Part shown: positions 10,301-19,254 of the stretch, one piece after another
How the letters are laid out: every line of letters begins with the position of its first letter
Position numbering within the stretch: the stretch's first letter is position 1
Origin: Gemmatimonadota bacterium
GTDB lineage: Bacteria > JBHIER01 > G020348925
Assembly (NCBI GenBank): GCA_020348925.1
Contig: CP070758.1
Location: 2,842,306 to 2,906,305, forward strand
Reading direction: 5' to 3'
DNA length: 64,000 nt
Position numbers and translations under genes: made by a program
The notes under the pieces: generated by a model
Seen by the model: the letters and a program-made list of their open reading frames with translations, nothing else
Told to the model about the DNA's origin: nothing
The model's database searches: none

Positions 10301-10920
10301 TTGCCGTGTAAATGTTCATGTACCCTGGCCAGGGCCTCGCAATTTTCCCAACTGAAGGAATCACCCATCATGCTGGTGACAACATTTCCATCGATGACAG
10401 GTGTTGTTCCACTCACGTATGTAGCCCCTGCGGTCGCGTACTCATTTTGGTACGTCGGACTGCCCGTTACGCGTCTGCCATCGATCACACCGGCTGCAGC
10501 TAAAACCCGCACAGCCGGACAAAATCCGGCCACGACAAGGCCCGATTGAGCTGCTTCTCCAATAAGATCCAATGCGTCCTGACTGGCTAAAAGATCCGCG
10601 CAGGCGTCATTACCTCCGCCTGACATGACTGCCACGATATCATAGTCGGCAACATCCGTAATATCGGAAACAAGGATATCCACGGTAAGGGCAGGAGCCC
10701 CAAGGGGTCCCCCATACACAGGGCACGCTGCGACCGTCTCTGTAATTCCTGCGAGTGTAACATCCCACCCGAAGAGCTCGAAGTCATCCCTATCAAGATG
10801 ATAATTGGTTCCGTAATTACTGGGTATCAAGATCAAGATATTGACATCCTGCCCGAGCGCCCCGCGGATGAACGTTACCGTTAGAAAAACACAGAGAGTT
10901 GAGATGAGCTCTTTTTTCAC
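7330..10920 (-). CDS. Secreted DJ-1/PfpI, seven-repeat propeller, PKD/LamG/TSP3/dockerin protein with T9SS tail
   Basis: I start this at the GTG at 10920 (1196 residues) because GGAAGGAGG lies just upstream and a signal peptide follows at once (VKKELISTLCVFLTVTF). An upstream start at 10977 adds 19 residues in front of it. Residues 25-190 resemble DJ-1/PfpI, with the nucleophile-like cysteine at 134 in GFCPAVRVLAAAG; the residue after the cysteine is Pro where many members have His. Residues 232-597 hold seven repeats of about 52 residues (W-[ST]-[KR]-x-F-G... SDGGFLVCGYT... DVYLIKTD), a predicted propeller. PKD, LamG-like, thrombospondin type 3, dockerin (about 1000-1063) and a T9SS tail (1107-1196) complete it. 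The catalytic role of the DJ-1 part is unproven. Confidence 0.86.
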   Translation of the reverse strand: MKKELISTLCVFLTVTFIRGALGQDVNILILIPSNYGTNYHLDRDDFELFGWDVTLAGITETVAACPVYGGPLGAPALTVDILVSDITDVADYDIVAVMSGGGNDACADLLASQDALDLIGEAAQSGLVVAGFCPAVRVLAAAGVIDGRRVTGSPTYQNEYATAGATYVSGTTPVIDGNVVTSMMGDSFSWENCEALARVHEHLHGNLKPRGESERAAVLKKRDVFTHDDALWTKTFGGNSLEGGRSVCETGDGGFLVCGYTYSYGAGNCDLYLVKTDVEGNEEWSKTYGGSGWDYGYSACQTSDGGIIAVGYTTSYGAGARDVYVVKTDSEGNEEWSRTFGDEHMDVGKSVCETSDGGFVICGYTKSFESQNQDVYVIKMDADGGTVWTRTFTGYLSEFAHSVIETRDGGLLIAGSTISNIQGTFGDRDIYLIKTDANGDEEWTRTFHHYYFDSVNCVKETRDGGFILAGQTDILFGELLDVYLIKTDAQGNEEWRREFGEGTYYDYGRSVCETTDGGYLVCGATKSVETGNDVYLIKTDAEGNETWSKIFGGPGPDWGSSVCEASDGSYIITGHTGSFGAGRFDVWLLKISSLFPNCAAEPLTGHAPLEVNFQDLSLGSVVSWSWDFNNDGVVDSDEQSPSWIYEEPGIYTVTLEVSSGSLAETRVFEEYVHVFDGESALLFDGINSYALCSATPSLNITDAFTVEAWINPAGWGEFPGFGLGKVIEKRNVSLFLVDSYLTHNTQSLLLQLIHESYSASYSNTPEQSIALDEWQHIAVTYNGEDAVRMYINGTEQTVSHTIPPAGSIRDNSTNDFIIGNSEDLGWTFDGLIDEVRLWNVVRTPEEIQEYMNCFAYGNETGLVGSWRMNEGSGGALVDNSVKGNDGVVVDAMWRQGVHLDPITTDSDEDGVIDFEDNCPDEYNPEQMDVEGDGVGDVCDNCPDDYNSDQSDADRDGLGNVCDTCTDSDGDGYGDPGYPENVCAEDNCPGAYNPEQSAVERGDLDCNGEIDVLDVLAVVNHILASSLLVGGPLDRADCSGDGGVDILDALGIINVILGLGECALGTSKPVLTTEVMEFLKSLASYLPADDFGRVMYLIKEASVPAVYYLSQNYPNPFNPETTISFSISQASHVQLAIYNITGERVRKLVDVEKTAGYHSVIWNGTDERGQEVSSGVYFYSIKTEAFRETKSMVLLK

Positions 10921-11400
10921 CTTTCCCTCCTTCCCCGTGAGGACGGACGTACCGAATGTATCCACAAAGGACTGCAACTATGCTCAGAAAATACAGATAT
11001 ATAAGATTGATTCTTCAACATCTGGGACGGTGTGCTTCTGGTTATTACAGATATTTATTTGTCTGCAAGGTTTCGGTTGCAAAACGTGTGCCACTACACA
11101 TTCCGTTAAAAGTTATAAAAAATCTTGCTTTGAGCACAACGATTTACAAGGACTCAACAGATGGGACTTGTCAGACACACCCTCCTATTCTCTCGAATGG
11201 GGGCGCACAGAATTGCACGTCTCAAGAGGAATCATTTTGCATTCCGAGGATAATTGCACGTAATCGTCTCCTTTGAAGGGTGAGAACCGTCGGGTGCAAG
11301 GCGAACCGTGCAGTTCTCATCAATTCATTCCAAAGAGGATGGGGACCGTCCGCTCAATAACATGATGTCTTCTAAGACCGCACAAGATTGTATGACTCAA
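10921..11400. other. 480-bp intergenic region with a small hairpin
   Basis: No convincing gene is seen. The right part lies downstream of the 11401-13671 gene and the left part carries the ribosome site (near 10925-10933) of the 7330-10920 gene. TGAGAAC at 11281-11287 pairs with GTTCTCA at 11313-11319 around a GC-rich loop, a possible structured RNA or terminator. There is no clear T-run, so the terminator reading is weak. The stretch could also be the degraded remnant of a lost C-terminal sorting domain, since the upstream gene lacks one, but I cannot read such a remnant. Confidence 0.4.
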
Positions 11401-13671
11401 TTAAGGTTGACACGTGCCAATCCCGAGCACGACGTTCACAATCCCCAAAGCGTCCAGTATGTCCACACTCCTGTCAGCGTTGCAGTCGGCTCGGTCCAGA
11501 GGATCACCGGCCAGTGGGGTCGAAGCTAAAATATGGTTTACGACGGCCAGAACATCGAGGACATCGATCCCGCCGTTACAGTCCACATCGCCTCTGTCGA
11601 CAGGCGCCTGATCGGGATTGTACACGTAGGGGCAATTGTCCTCCTGGCATTCGTTGGTCGGATACCCCGGATCGCCGTATCCGTCGTTGTCGGTATCCAT
11701 GCATGCATCGCACACATCACCACTGCCGTCACCGTCACCATCGACCTGATCCGGATTGGCCTCTTCAGGGCAGTTGTCGCAGACATCGCCAATGGTGTCA
11801 TCGTCCGTATCGTCCTGATCCGGATTAGGGTCATGGGGACAATTGTCCTCGAAGTCGAGAACCCCGTCCTCATCAGCATCCGTCGTCGCAGGATTGAGGT
11901 GAACCCCCTGAATCCAGGCTACATCGGTCAATGTGCCGTCATTTCCATACGTTGAATAATCCGAAATTGTTTCGCCGTTGCCCTCGTTCATCTGATAGTA
12001 GCCGACCAATCCTTGCTCCATTCCAGACAAATATGAGTCCATAGTGGCCTGGATCTCCTCCCCGGTTCGCACGATATTCCAGATTCGAACCTCATCGATG
12101 ATGCCGTCGAAGGTGAATCCGCTATTGGCATCGCTTCCTATCACGAGATCATCTGTGCCGTTATCGGCGATATCTCCCGAGGGTGACGGATTGTGTATCA
12201 GTGTCTGCTCCACGCCGTTGATGTATATTCTCATTTGGCTCGTCGTACCATCGTACGTCACGGCCACATGCTGCCATGCGTCAAGAACAAGAGATTGTTC
12301 GGGTGTTATCGAAAAACTGACGGGGCCCTGAGAGTGCGAGAGCTGAACGGCCAAGCCGCGATCGTTGAAAGCAGGATGGGATCCAATAAGCATGAGAGAG
12401 TATTTACCTTTATCGACCACCCTTCCAAATCCAATGCCCTGCACTTTTCCCCAGCCGGAGGGATTGATCCAGGCCTCGACGGTCAGTTTATCAGTACAAT
12501 TCAAGGATGGTGGGGCTCCGCACAGGGCGACGCTGTTGTCGCCATCGAACTGCAGAGCGCTCTCGCCATCGAAAACACGTATATAATCTTGTGCAGTATA
12601 TGTTCTGTTTATCGAATTGTTTGAAAAGTTCAAACTCACTGAGTAAACACCCGGTTCCATGTATGTCCATACAGGATTTTGCTCGTAGGAATCCGTTGTG
12701 CCGTCAGTATTGAAATCCCAGACCCAGGTGGTTAACGGTGGATCGTAATCTGATCGATCGGTAAAGTGGACCTCCAGTGGAGAGTGGCCTGTTAATGGTT
12801 CTGCATGCATACACGATGGAACTATTGTCACAAGATCCATCCGATTGCCGTTAAAATTTGGAACAACCACGATATTGTCTCGCTTGTTGAACCCAATATC
12901 CGCAGGGCCTTCGTGACCGCTCGAGACCACCTGACGCGGGTCGCTGAACTCGCGATCAAATCGATACACCGAGCCAGTCGACCAGGAAGAGATATATATA
13001 TTCCCCTCATCATCCTGAGTCAGGCCATCGCAAGCGGCTAAATTCATATTCGTCAAAACGGTCAGCGTGGAATCTTGCAGGTTGACAGAGAGAACGGGTG
13101 CACCGGGGCTTGACTCCGATATAACCAGCAACCGATTGTTTCTCCTATCGAACAGGATTCCGTTCGGAGAAGAGAGGCTCGCTGTAACAAAGGTCGAATA
13201 ACTCTGGTCGTTCCTCCGAACCTTGAATATTCTGTCCGTATTGTATTCCGTTACATAGAGATACCCTGAGGTATCCGACGTAATATCGTTTAAGAGTTGC
13301 ATTCCGGTGATATACAGATTGGAAATTGTTTCCCCGGTCGTCAGATCAAATCCAATCAACCCCGCATTAGGACCGGTATTGCATGCGGCATAGAGCGTGT
13401 TTCCCACTATATGCAAGCCAGCGATATTGTGGGCTCCCAAAAAATCGGTGTTGAAGTAACTCTGCACGCCGTCGTTGTCAATCTGAACCACACCTCCATC
13501 CCCCCAGTTCGATACGAGATACCGGTTATTGACCTCATCGAAGACAGCACTTTCAGGATTATTGAGCAGGTTCTGAGGGTATGTATACATCGGAGAGACT
13601 ATAAGAATCAACATCATGATTCCGATGACGACATTTCCTTTCGCTAACAATGTTACTACTGCTTTTTTCAT
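11401..13671 (-). CDS. Secreted SMP-30/NHL-like propeller with PKD/LamG/TSP3/dockerin, no T9SS tail
   Basis: The 756-residue product starts at an ATG behind GAGAGGAGG. After a long signal region (1-34) the head (about 35-290) resembles SMP-30/gluconolactonase or NHL propellers, with phrases such as [17 protein letters not shown] and [16 protein letters not shown]. The shared scaffold follows: PKD (290-370), LamG-like (372-590), thrombospondin type 3 (594-687) and dockerin (690-756). The protein ends right after the second dockerin helix (GIGTCQP) with no YPNPFNP sorting domain, unlike the three complete genes to its left. It may be anchored through the dockerin or may have lost its tail. The enzymatic status of the head is uncertain because metal ligands were not identified. 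Confidence 0.85.
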   Translation of the reverse strand: MKKAVVTLLAKGNVVIGIMMLILIVSPMYTYPQNLLNNPESAVFDEVNNRYLVSNWGDGGVVQIDNDGVQSYFNTDFLGAHNIAGLHIVGNTLYAACNTGPNAGLIGFDLTTGETISNLYITGMQLLNDITSDTSGYLYVTEYNTDRIFKVRRNDQSYSTFVTASLSSPNGILFDRRNNRLLVISESSPGAPVLSVNLQDSTLTVLTNMNLAACDGLTQDDEGNIYISSWSTGSVYRFDREFSDPRQVVSSGHEGPADIGFNKRDNIVVVPNFNGNRMDLVTIVPSCMHAEPLTGHSPLEVHFTDRSDYDPPLTTWVWDFNTDGTTDSYEQNPVWTYMEPGVYSVSLNFSNNSINRTYTAQDYIRVFDGESALQFDGDNSVALCGAPPSLNCTDKLTVEAWINPSGWGKVQGIGFGRVVDKGKYSLMLIGSHPAFNDRGLAVQLSHSQGPVSFSITPEQSLVLDAWQHVAVTYDGTTSQMRIYINGVEQTLIHNPSPSGDIADNGTDDLVIGSDANSGFTFDGIIDEVRIWNIVRTGEEIQATMDSYLSGMEQGLVGYYQMNEGNGETISDYSTYGNDGTLTDVAWIQGVHLNPATTDADEDGVLDFEDNCPHDPNPDQDDTDDDTIGDVCDNCPEEANPDQVDGDGDGSGDVCDACMDTDNDGYGDPGYPTNECQEDNCPYVYNPDQAPVDRGDVDCNGGIDVLDVLAVVNHILASTPLAGDPLDRADCNADRSVDILDALGIVNVVLGIGTCQP

Positions 13672-13707
13672 CTCAAACCTCCTCTCTTATGCCACAAGGT
13701 GAAACCA

Positions 13708-16263
13708 TCATCTATATTGAAAGTTACCTCCAGGCTCCAACCGTTCTGAGGCTATTGGTACACACTCGCCAATACCCAGAATCACATTAATCATACCCAA
13801 AGCATCCAAGATGTCCACACCTCCATCACCATTGCAGTCGGCTCGATCTAATGGATCACCTATTAGACGGATTGTACCTAAAATATGATTCACAACGGTA
13901 AGCACGTCCAAAACATCTATGGCGCCTTGACAGTCAATATTACCTATTTCTACTTCAGCCTGATCCGGATTGTACACCTGGGGGCAATTGTCCTCCTCGC
14001 ATTCGTTGGCAGGGAACCCGGGATCGCCGTATCCGTCCCCGTCGGTGTCCATGCACGCGTCGCATGCATCACCGCTGCCGTCATTATCGCCATCGACCTG
14101 GTCCGGGTTGACCTCTCCCGGACAGTTGTCGCAGACGTCGCCGATGGTGTCACCGTCATCGTCCTCCTGGTCCGGATTGTAGTCATTCGGACAGTTGTCC
14201 TCGAAGTCAAGAACCCCGTCCTCATCACTATCCGTTATCGCAGGATTGAGGTTGATACCCTGAATCCAGGCGACGTTAGTCAGTATCCCGATATTCCCGT
14301 GTGCCGAGAAATCCGAACTCGTTTCGCCATTGCCCTCGTTCATCTTCCAATAGCCCACCAATCCAGGCTCCATACCCGACAGGTACGAGTCCATGGTGGT
14401 CTGGATCTCCTCCCCTGTGCGCCTGATATTCCACAGGCGAACCTCATCAATGATGCCATCAAATCCGAAACTGCCGGTGACATCATTTCCGATGACCAGA
14501 TTATGAGAGCTGTTGTCTTCAATCGGACCCGAGGGCGGGATGGATTGAGTGACCACCCGCTCAATGCCATCAACGTACATTTTCACCTCATTGCCCGTGC
14601 CCCTATAGGTGACGGCCACGTGCTGCCACTGGCCGAGCGTGATGGAGGCTTCGGGACTGTTGGAATAACTGATCGTACCATCACTGTGAGTAAGCTGCAA
14701 AACCGCACTGTGGGGGTGCATCCCCAGGTACGAGTCGACGAGGTAGAGAGAGATGTGATGCTTATCGATCAATCGACCCAGGCCGAAGTTGAGGAAATTA
14801 CCCCAGCTCGAAGGATGAACCCAGGCTTCGACGGTCAGCTCATCCGTCAGGTTGAGGCTCGGGGTGGCGGAGCAGAAGGCATGGCTGCCCTGACCGGTAA
14901 ATTCGAGAGCACTCTCCCCGTCGAAGACGCGGACATAATCGTCAGAGCTCTTCGTATATTCCAACGTATCGCTCGAAATGTGGAGAGATACCGTATAGGT
15001 GCCCGGGTCTTCGTAGGTGAAGAACGGATGCTGCTCCTCGGCGTCGATGAGGCCGTCACTGTTGAAATCCCATCTCCAAACAGTGATAGGCTCCATGACA
15101 ATGGAGGCATCAGTGAATTGGACACCCAGGGGGGCATGACCTGTGATCGGATCGGCCTGAAAGTGGGCTCCGATGAGGTCGCTTTCCCACCATTCGATTC
15201 GATTGCAGTCGTTTCCGGCTCCCAGGACATCCGGATCACCGTCCCCGTCCACGTCGGCCACATAGACATCGCTGGCACCATCAAAGGCGCCCCCTGTAAC
15301 GGAGTGCTCAATGAAAAGGTGTTGACCGTTGTTTTCCCACCATTTGATATCGTCGGACGTCTCCCCGGCGCTGAGGATGTCAATGTCGCCATCATTATCC
15401 ATATCCGCCGCATACACGGAAGCGGCACATCGTAAATTGTCCGTGAGCGTATGCATGGTGAAGTTCTGGTTTCCGTTGTTCTCCCACCAGGCGACGGAGC
15501 TGCCGCAGGCCGCACCCAGAATATCGATGTCATCGTCGCCGTCCACATCCGTCGCGTACACCCAATGTGCCCAGGGAAAGGGAAAAAAGTGCTCTGTGAA
15601 GTTCTGGGCCCCGTCATTTTCCCACCAGAGGATGCCGCCGGAGGCCGTATACGATGCGCCATACACCTGAACAATACTCTGTTCGTCCTTCAGGGCATAG
15701 ATGCAGGTGCCGCGAATGCGGGGAGAAATGGCGTGGTCGGTAAAGTTCTGATTTCCGTCATTTTCGAACCAGACGAAATCCTCCTCCCAGTTCGAACATA
15801 GCACATCGATATCCAGGTCTCCATCCACATCCGTTGCATAGATCGTGTGGGGTTCACCGTAGCTGTCGGAAATCAGATGCTCGGTGAATTGACAATCTCC
15901 ATCGTTCTCCCACCATGTGACCCTGTCCGGATGAAAGGCTGCACTGACCACATCAACATCGCCATCTCCGTCGATGTCGGCAAACTCGACGGTCCGAACA
16001 GTATCGTAATCCTCGCTCAGGGCGTGCTCGATGAAGTTTTGATTGCCGTCGTTTTCCCACCACTTGACACCCTCGTCCACATATGCCCCCCCAATAACAT
16101 CCACATCTCCGTCCTGATCCAGATCGACGGCCCGCACCGTCATGGTCACGTCAAAGTTTTCTCCGATGATGTGCTCAGTGAAGGCTATTTCCATAGCCTT
16201 GACTGAGGAGGTGGTCAGGGTCACAACCAAGCTGAGAATAATACCTTGAAATATCCTGTTCAT
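13708..16263 (-). CDS. Secreted FG-GAP/PKD/LamG/TSP3/dockerin protein, truncated after dockerin
   Basis: The 851-residue product is closely related in architecture to the 1506-4436 gene. It has a signal peptide (1-23), six clear FG-GAP repeats plus a degenerate seventh at the fourth position (the DEQSIVQVYG segment) over about 25-357, PKD (361-444), LamG-like (446-671), thrombospondin type 3 (674-767) and dockerin (771-839). It then ends in a short tail, ASERLEPGGNFQYR. Paralogues with a T9SS domain continue from a similar linker (for example QAERISPEVLAYF in the 34529-37174 gene), so this looks like loss of the sorting domain just past the dockerin. The ATG at 16263 follows AAAGAGAGGGAACG. 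No catalytic residues are seen; a binding role is inferred. Confidence 0.85.
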   Translation of the reverse strand: MNRIFQGIILSLVVTLTTSSVKAMEIAFTEHIIGENFDVTMTVRAVDLDQDGDVDVIGGAYVDEGVKWWENDGNQNFIEHALSEDYDTVRTVEFADIDGDGDVDVVSAAFHPDRVTWWENDGDCQFTEHLISDSYGEPHTIYATDVDGDLDIDVLCSNWEEDFVWFENDGNQNFTDHAISPRIRGTCIYALKDEQSIVQVYGASYTASGGILWWENDGAQNFTEHFFPFPWAHWVYATDVDGDDDIDILGAACGSSVAWWENNGNQNFTMHTLTDNLRCAASVYAADMDNDGDIDILSAGETSDDIKWWENNGQHLFIEHSVTGGAFDGASDVYVADVDGDGDPDVLGAGNDCNRIEWWESDLIGAHFQADPITGHAPLGVQFTDASIVMEPITVWRWDFNSDGLIDAEEQHPFFTYEDPGTYTVSLHISSDTLEYTKSSDDYVRVFDGESALEFTGQGSHAFCSATPSLNLTDELTVEAWVHPSSWGNFLNFGLGRLIDKHHISLYLVDSYLGMHPHSAVLQLTHSDGTISYSNSPEASITLGQWQHVAVTYRGTGNEVKMYVDGIERVVTQSIPPSGPIEDNSSHNLVIGNDVTGSFGFDGIIDEVRLWNIRRTGEEIQTTMDSYLSGMEPGLVGYWKMNEGNGETSSDFSAHGNIGILTNVAWIQGINLNPAITDSDEDGVLDFEDNCPNDYNPDQEDDDGDTIGDVCDNCPGEVNPDQVDGDNDGSGDACDACMDTDGDGYGDPGFPANECEEDNCPQVYNPDQAEVEIGNIDCQGAIDVLDVLTVVNHILGTIRLIGDPLDRADCNGDGGVDILDALGMINVILGIGECVPIASERLEPGGNFQYR

Positions 16264-16441
16264 AGCGTTCCCTCTCTTTAAGAAGTTGTTTCAAAGGTAA
16301 CGGGATTCGGATACGTTCGGAAGGGTCTGCGGTTCGACCGGAATCCTTTTTCTATTTTGATCACTGTCAAAAAACGGTTGAAAACTCCGGTTGTACAATT
16401 GCGTTTTAGTAACTCATGTTAGCGAAACGAAGCGGCGTTTA

Positions 16442-18760
16442 CTACTTGTTTGAAAATGATGACGAACATTCGCCCGTCCCGAGAACGACGTTCACAATAC
16501 CCAAGGCATCGATAATATCGATGTCTCCATCTCCGTTACAGTCCGCCGCCCAGATCTGCGAGGATGACGGTTGCATCACACCCAGAATGATATTCACGGC
16601 CGCCAACACATCCAATATGTCTGTCCCACCATCCTGATTGATGTCCCCCCGGCTGGGAACGTAGCTGAACCACTGGAGTGCATTCCTCAACAATGTCCCT
16701 CGAACCTCATCATCATGTCCAGTCATGGCTCGAATACGCGCAAGCTCCAGGGCGAAATAGACAATTTTGTAAGCCCCATCGTACTTGATAGCAGCAGCTT
16801 CGCCAGAAATTTGATAGGTAAGTACCGGACTCGCTCCTTCCCGCGGGGCAATAACGCTGGGAGAGCTTTGATTCTGGTCCATGGGGAGAAAGGTAAAACC
16901 GCCGGAGATCGGATCGCCTGCAACTCCATACAAAAACGTCTCCTCATTGGAATCATTGATATACTCGGCATGGAGGTAATTCGCATAGAAAGCCGCGTCA
17001 GTTGCTGAACCATCCTCGACCAGATCGTACCCGATGTTCGATCCGGCTATCAGCAGATTTCCTCCCCCATCCAAAAATCCGGCTACTGCGGACTGCTCCT
17101 CGCCGGTCAACGTACTCTCCCGGTCATCCCCCGTAAACCAGACAACGGCCTCGTACTCCAGGAGCGTCTCCGTCATCGCCCCACCAGACAGCCACACATC
17201 CCATACAATCGGATAGATCTCCTTCGTCCTCAAAGCTTCCACGTAGACTTCCTCATACGCCATGCCACCATCATCATCCACCAGCAGAACCGTTGTGGTC
17301 CCGATGATGAGCTCGAAGCTCGCGGTCGCTTCATAACCGCCGTCTGCCGAAATATCCAGATGAAATAGAGTCGGATGCGCAGCAGTCCCAGAACCGACGG
17401 AGAAAGAAAAGGGATCGTCCTCGTTATCGGCGCTCCCATCTCTGGGCAGGTCAGAGAAATTTGCGGTCCCTGTTATAATCTGGACATCCGGATCATCCGC
17501 AGTGAGCGTAGCCGAGACCCCTGTGGCATCTAACCGCGAATTGCTGAAGATCACGATGAGATCGACCGTCTCTCCCCCATCGGCCCGACCATTGTTATTC
17601 CCCTGGCTGTCATCGATTCTGTATGCGGAGAACCGTATCAATGGAGCATCGAAGAGAGAATATACCCGTGCTCCCATATCCGCCCTCGTGCCATCCGGGT
17701 CCAAGGGACTCTCAGGGTCGCCGGAATCGATACACGGGGAATTCTGGGAGAGGTTATAGTCGGCGTCCTCGAAGCGGGGATCGGCCTCAATATTCCCAAC
17801 TCCGGGATAGCCGCCCTCAATATCACTGTATATGATATTCACGTCACCCGCTATCTGCCCCCCCTGGATCTGGGTATTTCCCCAGATGATATTATTACGC
17901 GCAGTTATGGTGGTCACCAAGCCAAATATGGAGATGGCCCCTCCGTTGGTGGCCGAGGAGTTTTCAACAATGGTGTTATTCTCAATGACAATCGGTGCCG
18001 GGCCATTTCCGATCACCCACTATGCACCACCCCCATAGCTCTGTCCGGCCGTATTTTTGCACATAATGTTTCCCCGAATCCTACCTCCCGAATAATCGGT
18101 GACCATCCCGGCCCCGTAAAGGGCAATATTAGATGCGATAACATTATTGAGAATAAGGGGATTGCCATAGTAACAGAGCAGCCCGCCACCCTGGGCACCT
18201 TCGACACCGCTCATATTTGTCACCTCGTTATTGATAATGATGTTGTCCCGAATGGTGGGAGAGGATTTATAGGTCAAAATACCACCCCCCGCACGAAATG
18301 TCATGTGAGCATACAGATCGTCATGCCACCTCGTGCCACGGCCGCCAGTGAGTGTAAACCCTTGTAACACAGCAGAGGAATCTTCCCCGGAGCACATGAC
18401 CACGCAACTGGCCGAATCGGGGTTCGTGGGACTGCTGCCATCGATGATCGTCGTTTCGACGAAATTGGCATCTCCCGTAGTCACGAAATGGCTGGCAACT
18501 ACAATATTTTTACCGATAAAGTTTACATTTTCAACATACGTACCGGGAGCGACCAAAACAGTATCGCCATCCGCAGCCGCTGCAATTCCACTTTGGATCG
18601 TGGGCCGATCATCAGGAACATGAATCACCGTTCCCAGAACATTCGTGTTCAGGAGTAAAAGTACCGACACAAAACCAATGACATTTTTGGAAACCTGACA
18701 CGCATAAGCGTTCATACAGATCCCAACTCGACGCGCACTTCCCACAAGAATCTTTCTCAT
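16442..18760 (-). pseudogene. Beta-helix/dockerin surface protein interrupted by an in-frame TAG
   Basis: Two open segments, 18760-18020 (246 residues) and 18019-16442, lie in the same frame and are split by one TAG codon at 18022-18020. Across the stop the translation reads QSYGGGA-stop-WVIGNG. The intact paralogues at 31778-34411 and 34529-37174 read FGGGGVWLAGDG and FGGGGIWLYSVG at the same place, so a codon for a small hydrophobic residue became TAG. No frameshift is needed. The first part has a signal peptide and the start of a right-handed beta-helix. The second holds the rest of the helix, a CARDB-like domain, a glutamine-amidotransferase-like fold (TTVLLVDDDGGMAYE) and a dockerin, ending without a T9SS tail. 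It is a probable pseudogene unless the amber codon is read through. The ATG at 18760 has a strong AAAGGAGG site. Confidence 0.82.
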
Positions 18761-19254
18761 GACAACCTCCTTTCCGGTTTGAAAGTTTCAGATGAAATTC
18801 AGGATCAACCTGAAAAAATCGGCCCGAAGTTATAAAAAACCGAAGTGCCTTGTCGACCAATTTTAGAAAGTCGGACGTTTTTTTGAAAAAAAGGAGGTAA
18901 AAAAGGTTGGTGAATTATTTGGAGGGAGGTTCCTACATTATTGAAGATGCAGAAAATCTGTCAATCTATATTCCTTTTCAGATTGGGGAATCTTCCGCTC
19001 TTTATTTCAATCTTATATGGAGCTGAGCTGAGCGTTCTATCAGACCAGCGTACCGGATGTGTCATTCTGAACAGAGCAACGCGACGTGAAGAATCTCACT
19101 CACAAGGCAAGAGATTCTTCGCCCGATAAATCGTTCTCAGAATGACATCTAAGTCGTATCGATTGCAAAGAATCACTCAATTTATATTGTATTTTATTAA
19201 GCCCTGTGTCTCTGCATCTTTGTGGCGAATGATCCGGGCTGAAAACATGAAAAA
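18761..19254. other. 494-bp intergenic region, promoter side of the beta-helix gene
   Basis: The left end carries the AAAGGAGG ribosome site of the minus-strand beta-helix gene. The middle (18880-18960) is A-rich with short purine tracts. The right part contains a long palindromic element (listed separately at 19060-19147) and then the 3' side of the AraC-type gene. No supported coding sequence was found on either strand. Confidence 0.6.
19060..19147. repeat. 88-bp nested palindromic repeat element
   Basis: TGTCATTCTGA at 19060-19070 is the exact inverse of TCAGAATGACA at 19137-19147. Inside them GAAGAATCTC (19088-19097) is the inverse of GAGATTCTTC (19111-19120). The nested arms form a cruciform typical of dispersed palindromic (MITE- or REP-like) elements. 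Weaker, shortened lookalikes occur at 28532-28567 (AGATTCTCC...CCCAGAATGA) and 39291-39316 (AGTTCTCTTCGCTGAGGAAG), also between genes. No open reading frame lies within it. Confidence 0.75.

Noticed and set aside
13885-15435. 516-codon plus-strand open frame opposite an FG-GAP/LamG gene
   Set aside because: It is antisense to a well-supported gene with signal peptide, domains and ribosome site. The Asp/Gly-rich codons of that gene leave long stop-free frames on the other strand. The translation has no domains.
16442-18760. Frameshift as the cause of the broken beta-helix gene
   Set aside because: Both parts are in one frame and separated only by TAG; alignment with paralogues continues without a shift.
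16442-18760. General reassignment of TAG to an amino acid
   Set aside because: TAG is used as a normal stop elsewhere, for example at the end of the 1506-4436 gene just after its MVLLK terminus.
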